Made by a program: the position numbers and the translations under genes. A DNA stretch of 64,000 nt from Pseudomonas sp. MPC6 (GTDB taxonomy: Bacteria > Pseudomonadota > Gammaproteobacteria > Pseudomonadales > Pseudomonadaceae): NCBI RefSeq assembly GCF_006094435.1, contig NZ_CP034783.1, forward strand, positions 4,925,001 through 4,989,000, in the 5' to 3' direction. Positions within the stretch are counted from its first letter, which is position 1; each line of letters begins with the position of its first letter. Positions 18,166 through 26,139 of the stretch are shown piece by piece. A model generated the notes under the pieces. That model was not told the DNA's origin, searched no databases, and saw nothing but the letters and a program-made list of their open reading frames with translations.

Positions 18166-19089
18166 TCAAACCGCACTGAACCGCTGCCCCAACCCCCGCT
18201 CCGCAAACTGCTCGATAATGAAATCGACAAACGCCCGGGTCTTGCCCGGCAGCAGTTTGTGCTCAGCGTAATAGATAGAAATGTTGCCATCGTCGACATA
18301 CCACTGCGGCAACACCCGCTGCAGAGTCCCGGCCTCCAGATAACTCAAAGCGAACGGCATGCTCACCAGCGCGATGCCCAGGCCCTGGGCTGCAGTGGCG
18401 CAGGCAGCCTCGGAATCACTCATGGTCATCCGCGCCTTGAGCGTCAACGGACTGTGTTGTTGGGTGCGACTGGTCAACTGCCAGGAGCGCACGCGACCGG
18501 TTTGCGGCGATCGAATCAGGATCCCGTCATGATGCTGGAGATCATCGGGCTCGACGATAGCTCCACGCTGCGCCAGGTAGTCGCCTGACGCCACCAGCAC
18601 CCGATGCGCCGGCGTCAGCTTGCGCGCCACCACGCCCTGAGGCAGTTCGAATCCCCCGCCAATGGCCGCGTCGAAGCCCTGGGCGATCAGGTCGACTTGC
18701 CGGTTATCGAAATGCCAGTCCGGGTTGATGGCCGGAAACCGTCGCAGAAACTCTCCGAGCAACGGCACGATGTACAAGCGTCCGAACACGGTGCCCATGC
18801 TGACTTTTAATGTGCCCGCCGGTCGACCTTCGGCGCTGGCCAGGTTGGCCACGGCATTCTGGATCGTCAGCAGGCTGGCGCTGACCTCGCCGAGAAACAG
18901 ATGACCGGCTTCGGTCAATGTCAGGCTGCGGGTGCTGCGCTGGAACAGCCGCACCCCCAATCGAGCCTCGAGCTTGGCCACGCTCTTGCCCACCGCCGCC
19001 GGGGTCAGGCTCAAGCGCCGCGCGGCCTCGGCAAAGCTGCCGACCTCGGCACTGCGCACGAAGCATTCGATACTGCTGAAGGTTTCCAT
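18166..19089 (-). CDS. LysR-family transcriptional regulator
   Basis: The 307-residue protein has the N-terminal helix-turn-helix FAEAARRLSLTPAAVGKSVAKL at about residues 19-40 (shown as one known motif; key residues Ala-Ala-Arg-Leu and Ser-Val-Ala-Lys-Leu) and the C-terminal periplasmic-binding-like effector domain. It resembles the DsdC/PA0477-like group of LysR repressors. A GTG nine bases upstream would add three residues. It is divergent from the short-chain dehydrogenase gene across 124 bp, the usual arrangement for a LysR protein and its target, so it probably controls that gene. Confidence 0.88.
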   Translation of the reverse strand: METFSSIECFVRSAEVGSFAEAARRLSLTPAAVGKSVAKLEARLGVRLFQRSTRSLTLTEAGHLFLGEVSASLLTIQNAVANLASAEGRPAGTLKVSMGTVFGRLYIVPLLGEFLRRFPAINPDWHFDNRQVDLIAQGFDAAIGGGFELPQGVVARKLTPAHRVLVASGDYLAQRGAIVEPDDLQHHDGILIRSPQTGRVRSWQLTSRTQQHSPLTLKARMTMSDSEAACATAAQGLGIALVSMPFALSYLEAGTLQRVLPQWYVDDGNISIYYAEHKLLPGKTRAFVDFIIEQFAERGLGQRFSAV

Positions 19090-19213
19090 ATCAACCACTA
19101 TAAACTTCTGGTTTACACCGACTATCGCAATTACCGTCTACACAGCCGGTAATCCTGAATCGATACTAGGCTCCATCAACCGAGACACCTCGCCTCGGGA
19201 CTTGGAGATCGAT

Positions 19214-19960
19214 ATGACTACTCACAACCTCAGCGGCAAAGTGGCGTTGATTCAAGGCGGTTCCCGCGGTATCGGCGCAGCCATCGTCAAACGCCTGGCC
19301 GCTGAAGGCGCGACGGTCGCCTTCACCTACGTCAGCTCGACGGCCAAGGCCGAAGAATTGCAGGACAGCATCACCGCCAAGGGCGGCAAGGCCTTGGCCA
19401 TCAAGGCTGACAGTGCCGACGCCGAAGCCATTCGCAGCGCCGTCACTGCCACAGTCGAAGCCTTCGGTCGCCTGGATATCCTGGTCAATAACGCGGGTGT
19501 ATTGGCGGTCGCACCGCTGGAAGACTTCACCCTCGAAGACTTCGACCAGACCCTGGCGATCAACGTGCGCAGCGTATTCATCGCCACCCAGGCCGCCGCC
19601 CGACATATGACCGAAGGCGGTCGTATCATCAACATCGGCAGCACCAACGCCGAGCGCATGCCCTTCGCCGGCGGTGGGCCCTACGCCATGAGCAAATCGG
19701 CGCTGGTCGGCCTGACCAAAGGCCTGTCTCGCGATCTTGGCCCACGGGGCATCACCATCAACAACGTGCAACCCGGTCCCGTCGACACCGACATGAACCC
19801 GGCCAGCGGCGACTTCGCCGAGAGCCTGATACCGTTGATGGCGGTAGGCCGTTATGGCCAAGTGGAAGAAATCGCCAGTTTTGTCGCCTACCTGGTGGGC
19901 CCCGAAGCCGGCTACATCACCGGGGCCAGCCTGACCATCGACGGTGGTTTCGGCGCCTGA
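19214..19960 (+). CDS. SDR-family NAD(P)-dependent oxidoreductase
   Basis: Classical short-chain dehydrogenase of 248 residues. The Rossmann motif GGSRGIG is at residues 15-21, NNAG at 92-95, the catalytic Ser143, Tyr157 and Lys161 (SAMSK-type YAMSK), and the C-terminal SLTIDGGFGA. The arrangement is like 3-oxoacyl-ACP reductase (FabG)-related enzymes; substrate unknown. The ATG follows TTGGAGA. A longer frame from 18932 runs through the divergent lysR gene and is not the start. Cotranscribed with nothing downstream; a REP pair follows. Confidence 0.9.
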   Translation: MTTHNLSGKVALIQGGSRGIGAAIVKRLAAEGATVAFTYVSSTAKAEELQDSITAKGGKALAIKADSADAEAIRSAVTATVEAFGRLDILVNNAGVLAVAPLEDFTLEDFDQTLAINVRSVFIATQAAARHMTEGGRIINIGSTNAERMPFAGGGPYAMSKSALVGLTKGLSRDLGPRGITINNVQPGPVDTDMNPASGDFAESLIPLMAVGRYGQVEEIASFVAYLVGPEAGYITGASLTIDGGFGA

Positions 19961-19983
19961 CACCGCTCAGTCAACCGCAGCCC

Positions 19984-20081
19984 TCTGTAGGAGACCGGCT
20001 TGCCGGCGAAGGCAATCTGTCAGTCGACATCAATGTTGACTAACACTCCGTCTTCGCCAGCAAGCCGGTCTCGCTCCTACA
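19984..20081. repeat. REP pair between SDR and HAD genes
   Basis: Forward copy TGTAGGAGACCGGCTTGCCG at 19984 and reverse copy CTTCGCCAGCAAGCCGGTCT at 20052-20081, with a two-to-three-base insertion in both arms (GAGACC / GGTCTCG), suggesting paired change. Confidence 0.85.
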
Positions 20082-20090
20082 TTTCCCCCA

Positions 20091-20786
20091 TCAAGCCCAG
20101 TCGAGATGCGGCAAACCACAGGCACTCGGATTGAACGCCTTCAGCGTACGAAGAATGCCATCGGCGTGTGCGTACTTTTCGTCGGCCATCGCCGCATCCG
20201 GAATCGCAATCGCCGTCATCCCCGCCGCTTTCGCCGCCGTGACACCGAACGGCGAATCTTCGAACACCAGGCAGTCCCCGGGCAATACACCCAGGCGGCG
20301 CGCAGCGGTGAGGAAAATATCCGGCGCGGGTTTGGCCGCGCCGACTTCCGGATCGTCAGCGGTGACGATGAAGTCGAACAATGCAAACCAGTCTTGGTGC
20401 AAGGTGGTTTTCTGGCCAAACGACTGACGCGAAGAACTGGTGCCCACCGCGATCGGAATGTTGTTGGCCTTCAGATGCCGAACCAGTTCCTGGGCGCCCG
20501 GCATCGCCAGCGCCGCTGGAAAACGCTCGCGCATCAGCGGTTCACGGATCTGCAGAAACTCTTCGGCCGTAATCGGCAGGTCCAGCGCCTCGACCACATA
20601 CCGCGCCAGATCACCCGCGCCACGGCCGATGATGTTCTGTTTGACGCTCCAGTCGAAGGTCCGCCCGTAACGCCCGGCAATGATGGAGGTGACTTCGGTG
20701 TAGATGCCCTCGGTGTCCAGCAGCAAGCCGTCCATATCGAAAATCACGGCCTTTATCGGGCCGAATTCATTCAGCGCAGCATTCAT
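20091..20786 (-). CDS. HAD-IA family phosphatase
   Basis: The 231-residue cytosolic protein is a HAD subfamily IA hydrolase close to pseudouridine-5'-phosphatase and beta-phosphoglucomutase-like enzymes. Nucleophile motif VIFDMDGLLLDTE at residues 14-26, motif II VGTSSSRQSF, motif III Lys in AAKPAPD, and motif IV FEDSPFGVTAA. The start at 20786 was chosen because it sits just before the nucleophile motif; the ribosome site is weak. The natural phosphate substrate cannot be told from sequence. It stands alone, converging on the SDR gene. Confidence 0.87.
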   Translation of the reverse strand: MNAALNEFGPIKAVIFDMDGLLLDTEGIYTEVTSIIAGRYGRTFDWSVKQNIIGRGAGDLARYVVEALDLPITAEEFLQIREPLMRERFPAALAMPGAQELVRHLKANNIPIAVGTSSSRQSFGQKTTLHQDWFALFDFIVTADDPEVGAAKPAPDIFLTAARRLGVLPGDCLVFEDSPFGVTAAKAAGMTAIAIPDAAMADEKYAHADGILRTLKAFNPSACGLPHLDWA

Positions 20787-21097
20787 CGCATCTGATCCGT
20801 TTTCAATGACATCCCGGAGAATCAGGCAACGCCCGGTCCGTGATTGATTAAAGGGTTCAGCAGCATAACGAGCGCGGCCGTCATAGAGCAACGGCAACAC
20901 GCCCGACGAATGCAAAAACCTGTGCTGGAGGATGACCGCGATTCAGCGATCACTCCCCCGACAACACGCCGGCCACCGCCAAGGCTGTCAATTTTGACCT
21001 GATCATGGTGCGACTCCTTTAAAATTTGCTCACCTGATTTCTGGCAGCCTGCGCGTTTTAAAGGTGCCGCTTGATCGACCGGCGGCGAGGACGTGCG
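20787..21097. other. 311-bp gap with a possible micro-ORF
   Basis: The gap between the HAD gene and the first small acidic gene has no conventional gene. The only noteworthy item is the 18-codon frame at 20950-21006 on the minus strand behind a strong ribosome site. Confidence 0.5.
20950..21006 (-). CDS. Possible 18-residue micro-ORF
   Basis: An ATG at 21006 preceded by AAAGGAGTCGCACC opens a frame encoding MIRSKLTALAVAGVLSGE before a TGA. The product looks like a bare signal-peptide core with no mature domain. It could be a true small membrane protein, a leader peptide or the surviving 5' end of a lost gene. Confidence 0.3.
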   Translation of the reverse strand: MIRSKLTALAVAGVLSGE

Positions 21098-21316
21098 TCA
21101 ACTCGGCTCGTTGGAGCCGTCGTTACCGGCAATGTCCGGATCATCAGGTGCAGCTTCGACATCAGTGTCAGTGCGCCGCACATCATCGTTGGGCACTTGT
21201 TCCACTCCCGCGTCGTCATCCGGCGGGCGCTGGTCGCGGGGAAGCGGGTCGGTTGGAGAAGGCAGCGGGTATTCAGGCGTGTCGTCGATATCGGAATCTT
21301 TGGGGTCAGCGTTCAT
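21098..21316 (-). CDS. Small acidic hypothetical protein
   Basis: A 72-residue protein very rich in Asp and Pro (for example DDDAGVEQVPNDD) with no membrane segment and no recognisable domain, probably disordered. No function is recognised. It lies about 107 bp downstream of a second acidic small gene in the same direction; both sit in a patch of small genes between the HAD gene and the glycine-zipper pair. Confidence 0.6.
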   Translation of the reverse strand: MNADPKDSDIDDTPEYPLPSPTDPLPRDQRPPDDDAGVEQVPNDDVRRTDTDVEAAPDDPDIAGNDGSNEPS

Positions 21317-21423
21317 GAAACACCTCTCAGGGGGCCTGAAACCAGGTCCTGAACTTTCGATGACAGCACATCGGCCACGGTTCGATCAGGCGGACGATCG
21401 GTCAGCCTGATCCCGGGGGCTGA

Positions 21424-21612
21424 TCATTGTTCGTCTTCGTCTTCATCCTCTTCTTCATATTCAGTATTGCCCACGTCGCCGGCGTCATCGGAATCGTTGA
21501 GCGGCACCGTCGCGTCATCCATCAGGGAGCCAGGGTCTTCATTGCCGGGATCGTTGATGAACGGGAGCCCGCTTGGGCCTTTTTCTTCCTTGCCTTCGGT
21601 TTCAGGCGTCAT
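21424..21612 (-). CDS. Small acidic hypothetical protein with Glu/Asp tail
   Basis: A 62-residue protein that ends in an almost pure acidic tail (EYEEEDEDEDEQ). Opening residues MTPETEGKEEKGPSGLPF show no signal or membrane segment. It is likely disordered. The function is unknown; it may be stress-related like other short hydrophilic proteins, but that is a guess. Confidence 0.6.
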   Translation of the reverse strand: MTPETEGKEEKGPSGLPFINDPGNEDPGSLMDDATVPLNDSDDAGDVGNTEYEEEDEDEDEQ

Positions 21613-21696
21613 GGCAGTCCTCGCAACAATCAGGGAGTGTATGAAGTTCGAGGCGGCCGCCAGACAATCGTTCCGCTACAGGGCCACAGATACGAC

Positions 21697-21719
21697 AAAC
21701 CCGGCACCAGGCCGGGTTT
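21697..21719 (-). terminator. Hairpin after first glycine-zipper gene
   Basis: AAACCCGGC-ACCAG-GCCGGGTTT forms a nine-pair stem 21 bp past the stop of the 21741-22175 gene on the minus strand. The U-tract is poor. Confidence 0.6.
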
Positions 21720-21740
21720 GCGCGTTGATTGCGGGTCGAA

Positions 21741-22175
21741 TCAGTGATTTTTGTTCTTGTTCCTGTGCTTATTCTTGTGCTTGTGCTTATGGCCGTTGCC
21801 GGAATGGGAACTGCCGCTGTCGGTCCCCAGGTTATTACCCACCGCACCACCCGCCGCACCGCCCAGGCCTGCGCCGATGGTCGAGCCGGTCGAACCACCG
21901 AGACTGTTACCAATCACCGAGCCGCCAGCCGAGCCCAAACCGCCGCCAATGGCCGCTTCGGTCCGACTGCCTTTGGGGGCACCTACCGCACTGCCTGCCG
22001 CGCCGCCGACGCCGGCACCAATCGCCGCCCCCGTGCTGCCGCCCATTTGCTGGCCGACCACGTTACCCAGCGCACCGCCAATACCACCACCTACGGCAGC
22101 CGTGCCGTCACCGGCAGCCATTGCTCCTTGAGCGACTAAAAGTCCCAGAACGACTGTGGACAATGTCAAACGCAT
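21741..22175 (-). CDS. Glycine-zipper protein with His/Lys-rich tail
   Basis: The 144-residue protein has a signal peptide (LSTVVLGLLVAQGAMA, cut near residue 20) and then repeated GxxxG patterns (GGGIGGALGNVVG, GAAIGAGVGGAAGSAVG, GSTIGAGLGGAAGGAVG), the YMGG-like glycine-zipper type that packs membrane helices. The C-terminus is a striking His/Lys/Asn tail from about residue 127 (GHKHKHKNKHRNKNKNH), which may bind metal or nucleic acid. A close paralogue lies 191 bp upstream in the same direction, so this is a tandem duplication with divergent tails. Role unknown. Confidence 0.8.
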   Translation of the reverse strand: MRLTLSTVVLGLLVAQGAMAAGDGTAAVGGGIGGALGNVVGQQMGGSTGAAIGAGVGGAAGSAVGAPKGSRTEAAIGGGLGSAGGSVIGNSLGGSTGSTIGAGLGGAAGGAVGNNLGTDSGSSHSGNGHKHKHKNKHRNKNKNH

Positions 22176-22324
22176 GATATGAACCTCTGATTCCGTATCG
22201 GGGGGGAAGAACGCACTACGGATGGGCGAGAGTCTAGCACCCGCGCCCGCTGAATCCGGTCAGCGATAAGTGTTGGACCGCTGGCGAATCGAAGAGTAAG
22301 GGCACAGAAACATCCAGATACTAA

Positions 22325-22348
22325 AAGCCCGGCATTCAAGCCGGGCTC
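22325..22348 (-). terminator. Rho-independent terminator of second glycine-zipper gene
   Basis: AGCCCGGC-TTGAAT-GCCGGGCT on the minus strand is followed by TTTTAGT, about 20 bp after the stop of the 22367-22738 gene. The two zipper genes therefore appear to be separate transcripts. Confidence 0.75.
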
Positions 22349-22366
22349 AGAAGCGATCGCGCAGGA

Positions 22367-22738
22367 TCAGTGACGCTTGTGACCCTTGGCCAGGTTGCTG
22401 CCCACGCCGCCGCCCAATGCACCGCCCAGGCCCGCGCCGATGGTCGAACCGGTCTTGCCGCCCAGGCTGTTGCCGATCACCGAACCGCCCGCCGCGCCGA
22501 CACCGCCGCCAATGGCGGCCTTGGTCCGGCTGCCTTTGCGTGCGGCCACCGCACTGCCCGCTGCGCCGGCCACACCGGCACCAATCGCCGCGCCGGTGCT
22601 GCCGCCCATGTTCTGGCCGACCACATTACCCAGCGCACCACCCAGGCCGCCACCCAGCGCGGCAGTGCCATCGCCGGCCGCCATCGCACCTTGAGCAACC
22701 AAAAGTCCCAGAACCAGAGCAGGCAGAGTCAAACGCAT
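22367..22738 (-). CDS. Glycine-zipper protein, tandem paralogue
   Basis: The 123-residue paralogue of the next gene: same signal peptide pattern (LPALVLGLLVAQGAMA) and the same series of GxxxG repeats (GGGLGGALGNVVG, GAAIGAGVAGAAGSAVA, GSTIGAGLGGALGGGVG). It ends in a short basic tail (AKGHKRH) instead of the long His/Lys tail. It is separately terminated. Proteins of this type are found in the envelope and are often stress-induced; no specific function can be assigned. Confidence 0.8.
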   Translation of the reverse strand: MRLTLPALVLGLLVAQGAMAAGDGTAALGGGLGGALGNVVGQNMGGSTGAAIGAGVAGAAGSAVAARKGSRTKAAIGGGVGAAGGSVIGNSLGGKTGSTIGAGLGGALGGGVGSNLAKGHKRH

Positions 22739-23046
22739 AACGAGAACCTCAAAAAAGGGGGAACCGAAAGGTCGGTCATTGAATACTTTTGAGGAGGCAA
22801 CGACCCGGATAAACGGTCACAACCTCACTATCAGCGACGGTTTGACAGCGTTTTCGTGAAAGGTTTTATGACAGGCAAAAAAAAGCCCGCTGGGGAAACG
22901 GGCTGGAGTATTGCTTTCTAACGGATGAGCTGAGACTACGTCGATGGGTGTGAAAAGTTTGTGAAAGATTTCGTGGAAAACACTTTCCGGCAATTATTTA
23001 ACCGACGCCTGAAAAACCTCGCTCGATGACGGGGTTGGCGGGTGCG
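22739..23046. other. 308-bp gap with a terminator
   Basis: Holds the promoter side of the glycine-zipper gene and, at 22876-22904, a terminator for the upstream small gene. No gene was seen. Confidence 0.6.
22876..22904 (-). terminator. Strong rho-independent terminator
   Basis: On the minus strand AGCCCGTTTCCCCAGCGGGCT is followed by an eight-T run. It lies about 145 bp downstream of the small Cys-motif gene at 23047-23235. Confidence 0.8.
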
Positions 23047-23235
23047 TTACTTCCTGGACAGTGCCGCTACCTTGGGTAAAAATTTCGCCTTCGGCCCAGG
23101 GCGCGCCATGGATTTCATCTTGTCGTTGCGGGTCTGGTCTTCGCCGAAGCCCGCGACATAATCGATCTGCCCACATCGCACGCAGTTGTTGATCGGAAAC
23201 TCTGCGCCGTCGTCTTCGATATACGGATCAGCCAT
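23047..23235 (-). CDS. Small hypothetical protein with CxxC
   Basis: A 62-residue protein (MADPYIEDDGAEFPINNC start) with a CVRCGQ motif around residues 18-21 that could bind a metal as half a zinc ribbon, and a basic C-terminal half (RPGPKAKFLPKVAALSRK). The ATG at 23235 has GAGAGGGG upstream and is preferred to a TTG at 23304. No family was recognised. It is followed by a strong terminator and seems to be a single transcript. Confidence 0.55.
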   Translation of the reverse strand: MADPYIEDDGAEFPINNCVRCGQIDYVAGFGEDQTRNDKMKSMARPGPKAKFLPKVAALSRK

Positions 23236-23379
23236 ATCTTCGCCCCTCTCAAAAACGGGATCGACACCGGCAAGCCCTTTTGCCTGAATAATATCGATCG
23301 CCAAGGCGTTTCAGACTAGCCGGTCATTACTGGACTTGTAATTCAGATGACCCCGTCCCCGACGAATGGCCGGCGCGAC

Positions 23380-23499
23380 TCACTTCAGCTTGAACGCCGT
23401 CCCGGTCACGAATACCACTACCATCGCGCCCTTCCCGGCCGGCATGCTGATCTCGTCATCCAGTCCCGCCACCGCATCCGCCTGCAGCGCCCGCGCGAA
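23380..23499 (-). pseudogene. 3' remnant of a YbjQ/heavy-metal-binding-type gene
   Basis: Read on the minus strand, the frame from about 23499 to the TGA at 23380-23382 encodes ARALQADAVAGLDDEISM, then PAGKGAMVVVFVTGTAFKLK. This looks like the C-terminal third of the YbjQ (UPF0145) fold, whose members have an A-x-x-LGADAVVG helix followed by MVTASGTAV-x-L. No start codon or N-terminal part is present; the frame runs back into the U-tract of the terminator at 23498-23526. It is a truncated relic next to the zeta-toxin module. The family match is by eye. Confidence 0.5.
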
Positions 23500-23526
23500 A
23501 AAAAGCCCAGCATTTGGCTGGGCTTG
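23498..23526 (-). terminator. Rho-independent terminator of the zeta-toxin module
   Basis: AAGCCCAGC-CAAAT-GCTGGGCTT on the minus strand followed by TTTTTTT, 21 bp past the stop of the 60-residue gene. Confidence 0.85.
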
Positions 23527-23546
23527 GAAATTCTCAACGTTAATCT

Positions 23547-23729
23547 TCAGGGGTGTTTTTCCGCTGAAGAACTCGCCCTTTTGATCGCTTCTGCCTTCTC
23601 AATAACATCCCGTTGAGAAGCAATGGCTTTGCTGATCACAGTGTTATAGACATCCCGCCTGGTATCAGCAGATGCCTTCGTGAAGAAGTCGGTCAAGGGA
23701 CTGGATGCCCCGTCGTTAGCTACGCTCAT
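23547..23729 (-). CDS. Small protein overlapping the zeta-toxin gene, possible partner
   Basis: A 60-residue, mostly helical hydrophilic protein (DFFTKASADTRRDVYNTVIS and a Lys/Glu-rich end). It begins inside the 3' end of the zeta-like gene (14-bp overlap) behind GGAG, so translation is coupled. The classical epsilon antitoxin precedes zeta; here the only companion follows it. It may be an antitoxin of a new type or a modulator. No similarity to epsilon is apparent. Confidence 0.6.
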   Translation of the reverse strand: MSVANDGASSPLTDFFTKASADTRRDVYNTVISKAIASQRDVIEKAEAIKRASSSAEKHP

Positions 23730-24489
23730 ACACTTGAACTCCGGATAAAAGCTCTACAAGCTCGAATTGATCATAGGGGTCGGGAATCAGAGGGTCAATC
23801 TGCTCCACGCTGACACCCCGTTCAAAAAATGAAGCCGTACCATCGTTATTCTTGATAATCAGGTCCACGTAAAATCGTTCGCCGTAACATCTCCGAAGCT
23901 CGACTACATTCCTCCTCGCGGCAAGATACTGCGCGACAAAAGTATCCAATGGGATGTTGCGTCCTTCCGTAATCTCTCTGGCTTGAACAAACTGCCAAGC
24001 AAGCCTCGGCTCCTGATAAACGTAAATAACCTGTGCAATTCGTTGGCTAGCCAAAACTCTACTTATGTTTCGCTTCGCAACGTCGATGCTCGCTAGCGTT
24101 CCATCGAGCAGAAACGAAATCCGCTTTTCAAAGACCCTGTCCAAAACGCGTTCCAGTATTTTCGTCACGGCGCGGTGATACAGATAAAAATTTCCACCTG
24201 AGTACCCCGGAATCAAGCATCTATAGTCATCAGGATCAATTCGTAAGATTTTCTTTGCCGTACACCCCGCAACACCCTGCTCAAGCATCTCCACCAAACC
24301 TTTTGATATCTCGGTTTTCCCTGCCCCTGGCGAGCCAGCCATGAACACGGTCAGTGGAGACGCTTCCGAAGGAAATGCATCGGTATCAGCAATTGTCCTC
24401 GCTAACCTCGCGCGGTTTGTTTTGGCGAACTCAAACGCCTCCTCTTCTACGGCTTTTTCTTCGGGAGTCATTTTCAGTGCTCGGTTCAT
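23716..24489 (-). CDS. Zeta-toxin family kinase
   Basis: The 257-residue protein has a P-loop GSPGAGKTE at residues 52-60, a zeta-type RIDPDDYR with acidic residues 85-88, and FLLDGTLAS near 128. Zeta toxins phosphorylate UDP-N-acetylglucosamine and block peptidoglycan synthesis; related proteins phosphorylate other small molecules. The N-terminal helical region (about 1-45) may stand in for part of an antitoxin interface. The coding sequence is visibly more A+T-rich than its neighbours, uses less typical codons, and is followed by a gene relic, all signs of horizontal gain. It overlaps the 60-residue gene and shares its terminator. Confidence 0.82.
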   Translation of the reverse strand: MNRALKMTPEEKAVEEEAFEFAKTNRARLARTIADTDAFPSEASPLTVFMAGSPGAGKTEISKGLVEMLEQGVAGCTAKKILRIDPDDYRCLIPGYSGGNFYLYHRAVTKILERVLDRVFEKRISFLLDGTLASIDVAKRNISRVLASQRIAQVIYVYQEPRLAWQFVQAREITEGRNIPLDTFVAQYLAARRNVVELRRCYGERFYVDLIIKNNDGTASFFERGVSVEQIDPLIPDPYDQFELVELLSGVQVYERS

Positions 24490-24769
24490 TCGCAGTTTCA
24501 GCGTGTTCCCGGCCGTCTAGCAGTGGACTTGACTATCAGTCTTCCCGGATATCTTGAGTGTCAGTGCTTTGAGCATGAACCAAAGAAGGGATGAAGAAAT
24601 AGTCGGCGGGACACTTAAACTGACCTGCAAACGGCGACAATGAAAGCCAGCACATTCCGAATAGCATGTAGGAATCGGCTACAGCATGCAGAACCTACAA
24701 ATGGATTTACGGCAGTGACCGGTAAACAACTTGCCCAACAGCGGTCTGTCGCTTGGCACGCATCCCCCG

Positions 24770-26107
24770 TCAATGCAACCTGGAAAGATGCTGAGCCAAC
24801 GCTTCAAACGCCGGCAACGTCACCGGATCATTGGCCGAATTAGCGGCAACCGGATGGGACGCATAACGAACGATCACCATCTCGGCCTTCGGGTCGACAT
24901 ATATACGCTGCCCATGCACTCCCCGCGCCATGAAGGCGCCGCCTTCCTTGTTCGTCACCCACCACATCGAGCGGTAGCTCCAGCCCTTGAGCAAGTCATA
25001 ACCGGCCTTGGCAAATGCCTGCTTGTCGCCGCCATGGCGGATGTCGTCCACCACCGTTTTGGGCACGATCTGCTGACCGTTGAACGCGCCATCATTGCGC
25101 AACATCTCGCCAAACCGGGCCAGGTCGCGCAAGCCGGTGTTCAAGCCGCCGCCGGCAAACGGGGTGCCGATGGAGTCCACAGTGAAATAGGCATCCTGCT
25201 CCGCCCCCAGCCGACTCCAGATCCGCTCGGACAGCAACTGCGCGACGTTACGACCGGTCACTCGAGCGATGACCCAGCCCAATACGTCGGAGTTGACGGT
25301 TTTGTAGGCGAACGCGCTGCCATGCTCGCCTTGCAGCTGCACCGTCTGCAAAAACTCGTAGTAGCTTCGCGGTCCCGTGTAGTCCTTTGGCTTGGGCAAG
25401 GGACTGCCGGCTTTGGCATGGGCCCAGACTTCGGCGTTCGGGTCGGCGTAGTCCTCGCTGTATTTGAGTGCAGTCGTCATATCCAGAACCTGACGCACCG
25501 TGGCACTGCCAAACGCCGAGTTCGCCAGTTCGGGGACGTAGTCGGCGACGTGCTTATCCGCGTCGATTCGCCCTTCAGCCACCAACATCGCCCCTAACGT
25601 GCCGACCACGGACTTGGTCACCGACATCGCCGCATGCTGGCCTTCAGGCTTCAGCACGCCAAAGTAACGTTCGTAGACCACCTTGCCGCGATGCATCACC
25701 ACAATCCCGTCGGTGTAGGTGGCCGCAAGGGATTGCTCCCACGTCATCGATGCCTTTGCGCCGAGCGGGACGAAGCCGAGGGCGTCGATGTCGCTGCGCA
25801 ACGCCGATTGCAGGGGAACCGGGGCGCCAAGTCCTCGCGAGACGTTGATGGTCGGCATGAGTTGGCGGAAGTTCGACACACTCCAGCGCATCGCCGGGAA
25901 CTGGTAATAGCTGCCATCCTCGAAGCGCAGGGTGCGATCGGCGGGCGGTGGGGAGCCCATCATCCAACCTAGTGTCGCCGGGTCGCTGGCGGCGGCGTCG
26001 GGGAAGGTTGTGGGAGTGGATGCGGTGCTGAGGGATGACAGGAAGGCCGTCAATACGGCTGTGAAGGACACCGCCAGGCGGCGGGAGGAGATGCGGGGGT
26101 GAGACAT
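24770..26107 (-). CDS. Serine hydrolase, class C beta-lactamase-like
   Basis: Exported protein of 445 residues with a signal peptide (LAVSFTAVLTAFLSSLSTAS) and the beta-lactamase/transpeptidase-like fold. The SxxK motif is SVTK with Ser162 and Lys165, and a YxN-type motif occurs in YKTVNSDVLGW. The family (6-aminohexanoate-dimer hydrolase and EstB-like enzymes) contains esterases and peptidases as well as penicillin-binding enzymes, so a beta-lactamase role is not implied. It is longer than the minimal AmpC (about 380), with an N-terminal extension. Single gene with a weak ribosome site (GGAATCG). Confidence 0.83.
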   Translation of the reverse strand: MSHPRISSRRLAVSFTAVLTAFLSSLSTASTPTTFPDAAASDPATLGWMMGSPPPADRTLRFEDGSYYQFPAMRWSVSNFRQLMPTINVSRGLGAPVPLQSALRSDIDALGFVPLGAKASMTWEQSLAATYTDGIVVMHRGKVVYERYFGVLKPEGQHAAMSVTKSVVGTLGAMLVAEGRIDADKHVADYVPELANSAFGSATVRQVLDMTTALKYSEDYADPNAEVWAHAKAGSPLPKPKDYTGPRSYYEFLQTVQLQGEHGSAFAYKTVNSDVLGWVIARVTGRNVAQLLSERIWSRLGAEQDAYFTVDSIGTPFAGGGLNTGLRDLARFGEMLRNDGAFNGQQIVPKTVVDDIRHGGDKQAFAKAGYDLLKGWSYRSMWWVTNKEGGAFMARGVHGQRIYVDPKAEMVIVRYASHPVAANSANDPVTLPAFEALAQHLSRLH

Positions 26108-26139
26108 GGTGTCGATTCCATTCGAGGGAATCGGGCAGT

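Noticed and set aside
23347..23616. 89-codon plus-strand frame
   Set aside because: Overlaps the terminator and YbjQ-like remnant on the other strand; no recognisable features.
24664..24690. Degenerate REP-like sequence GCATGTAGGAATCGGCTAC
   Set aside because: Too few matches to the core and no partner copy.
24770..26107. Calling the serine hydrolase an antibiotic-resistance beta-lactamase
   Set aside because: The fold is shared with esterases and peptidases; the length and N-terminal extension do not match AmpC.
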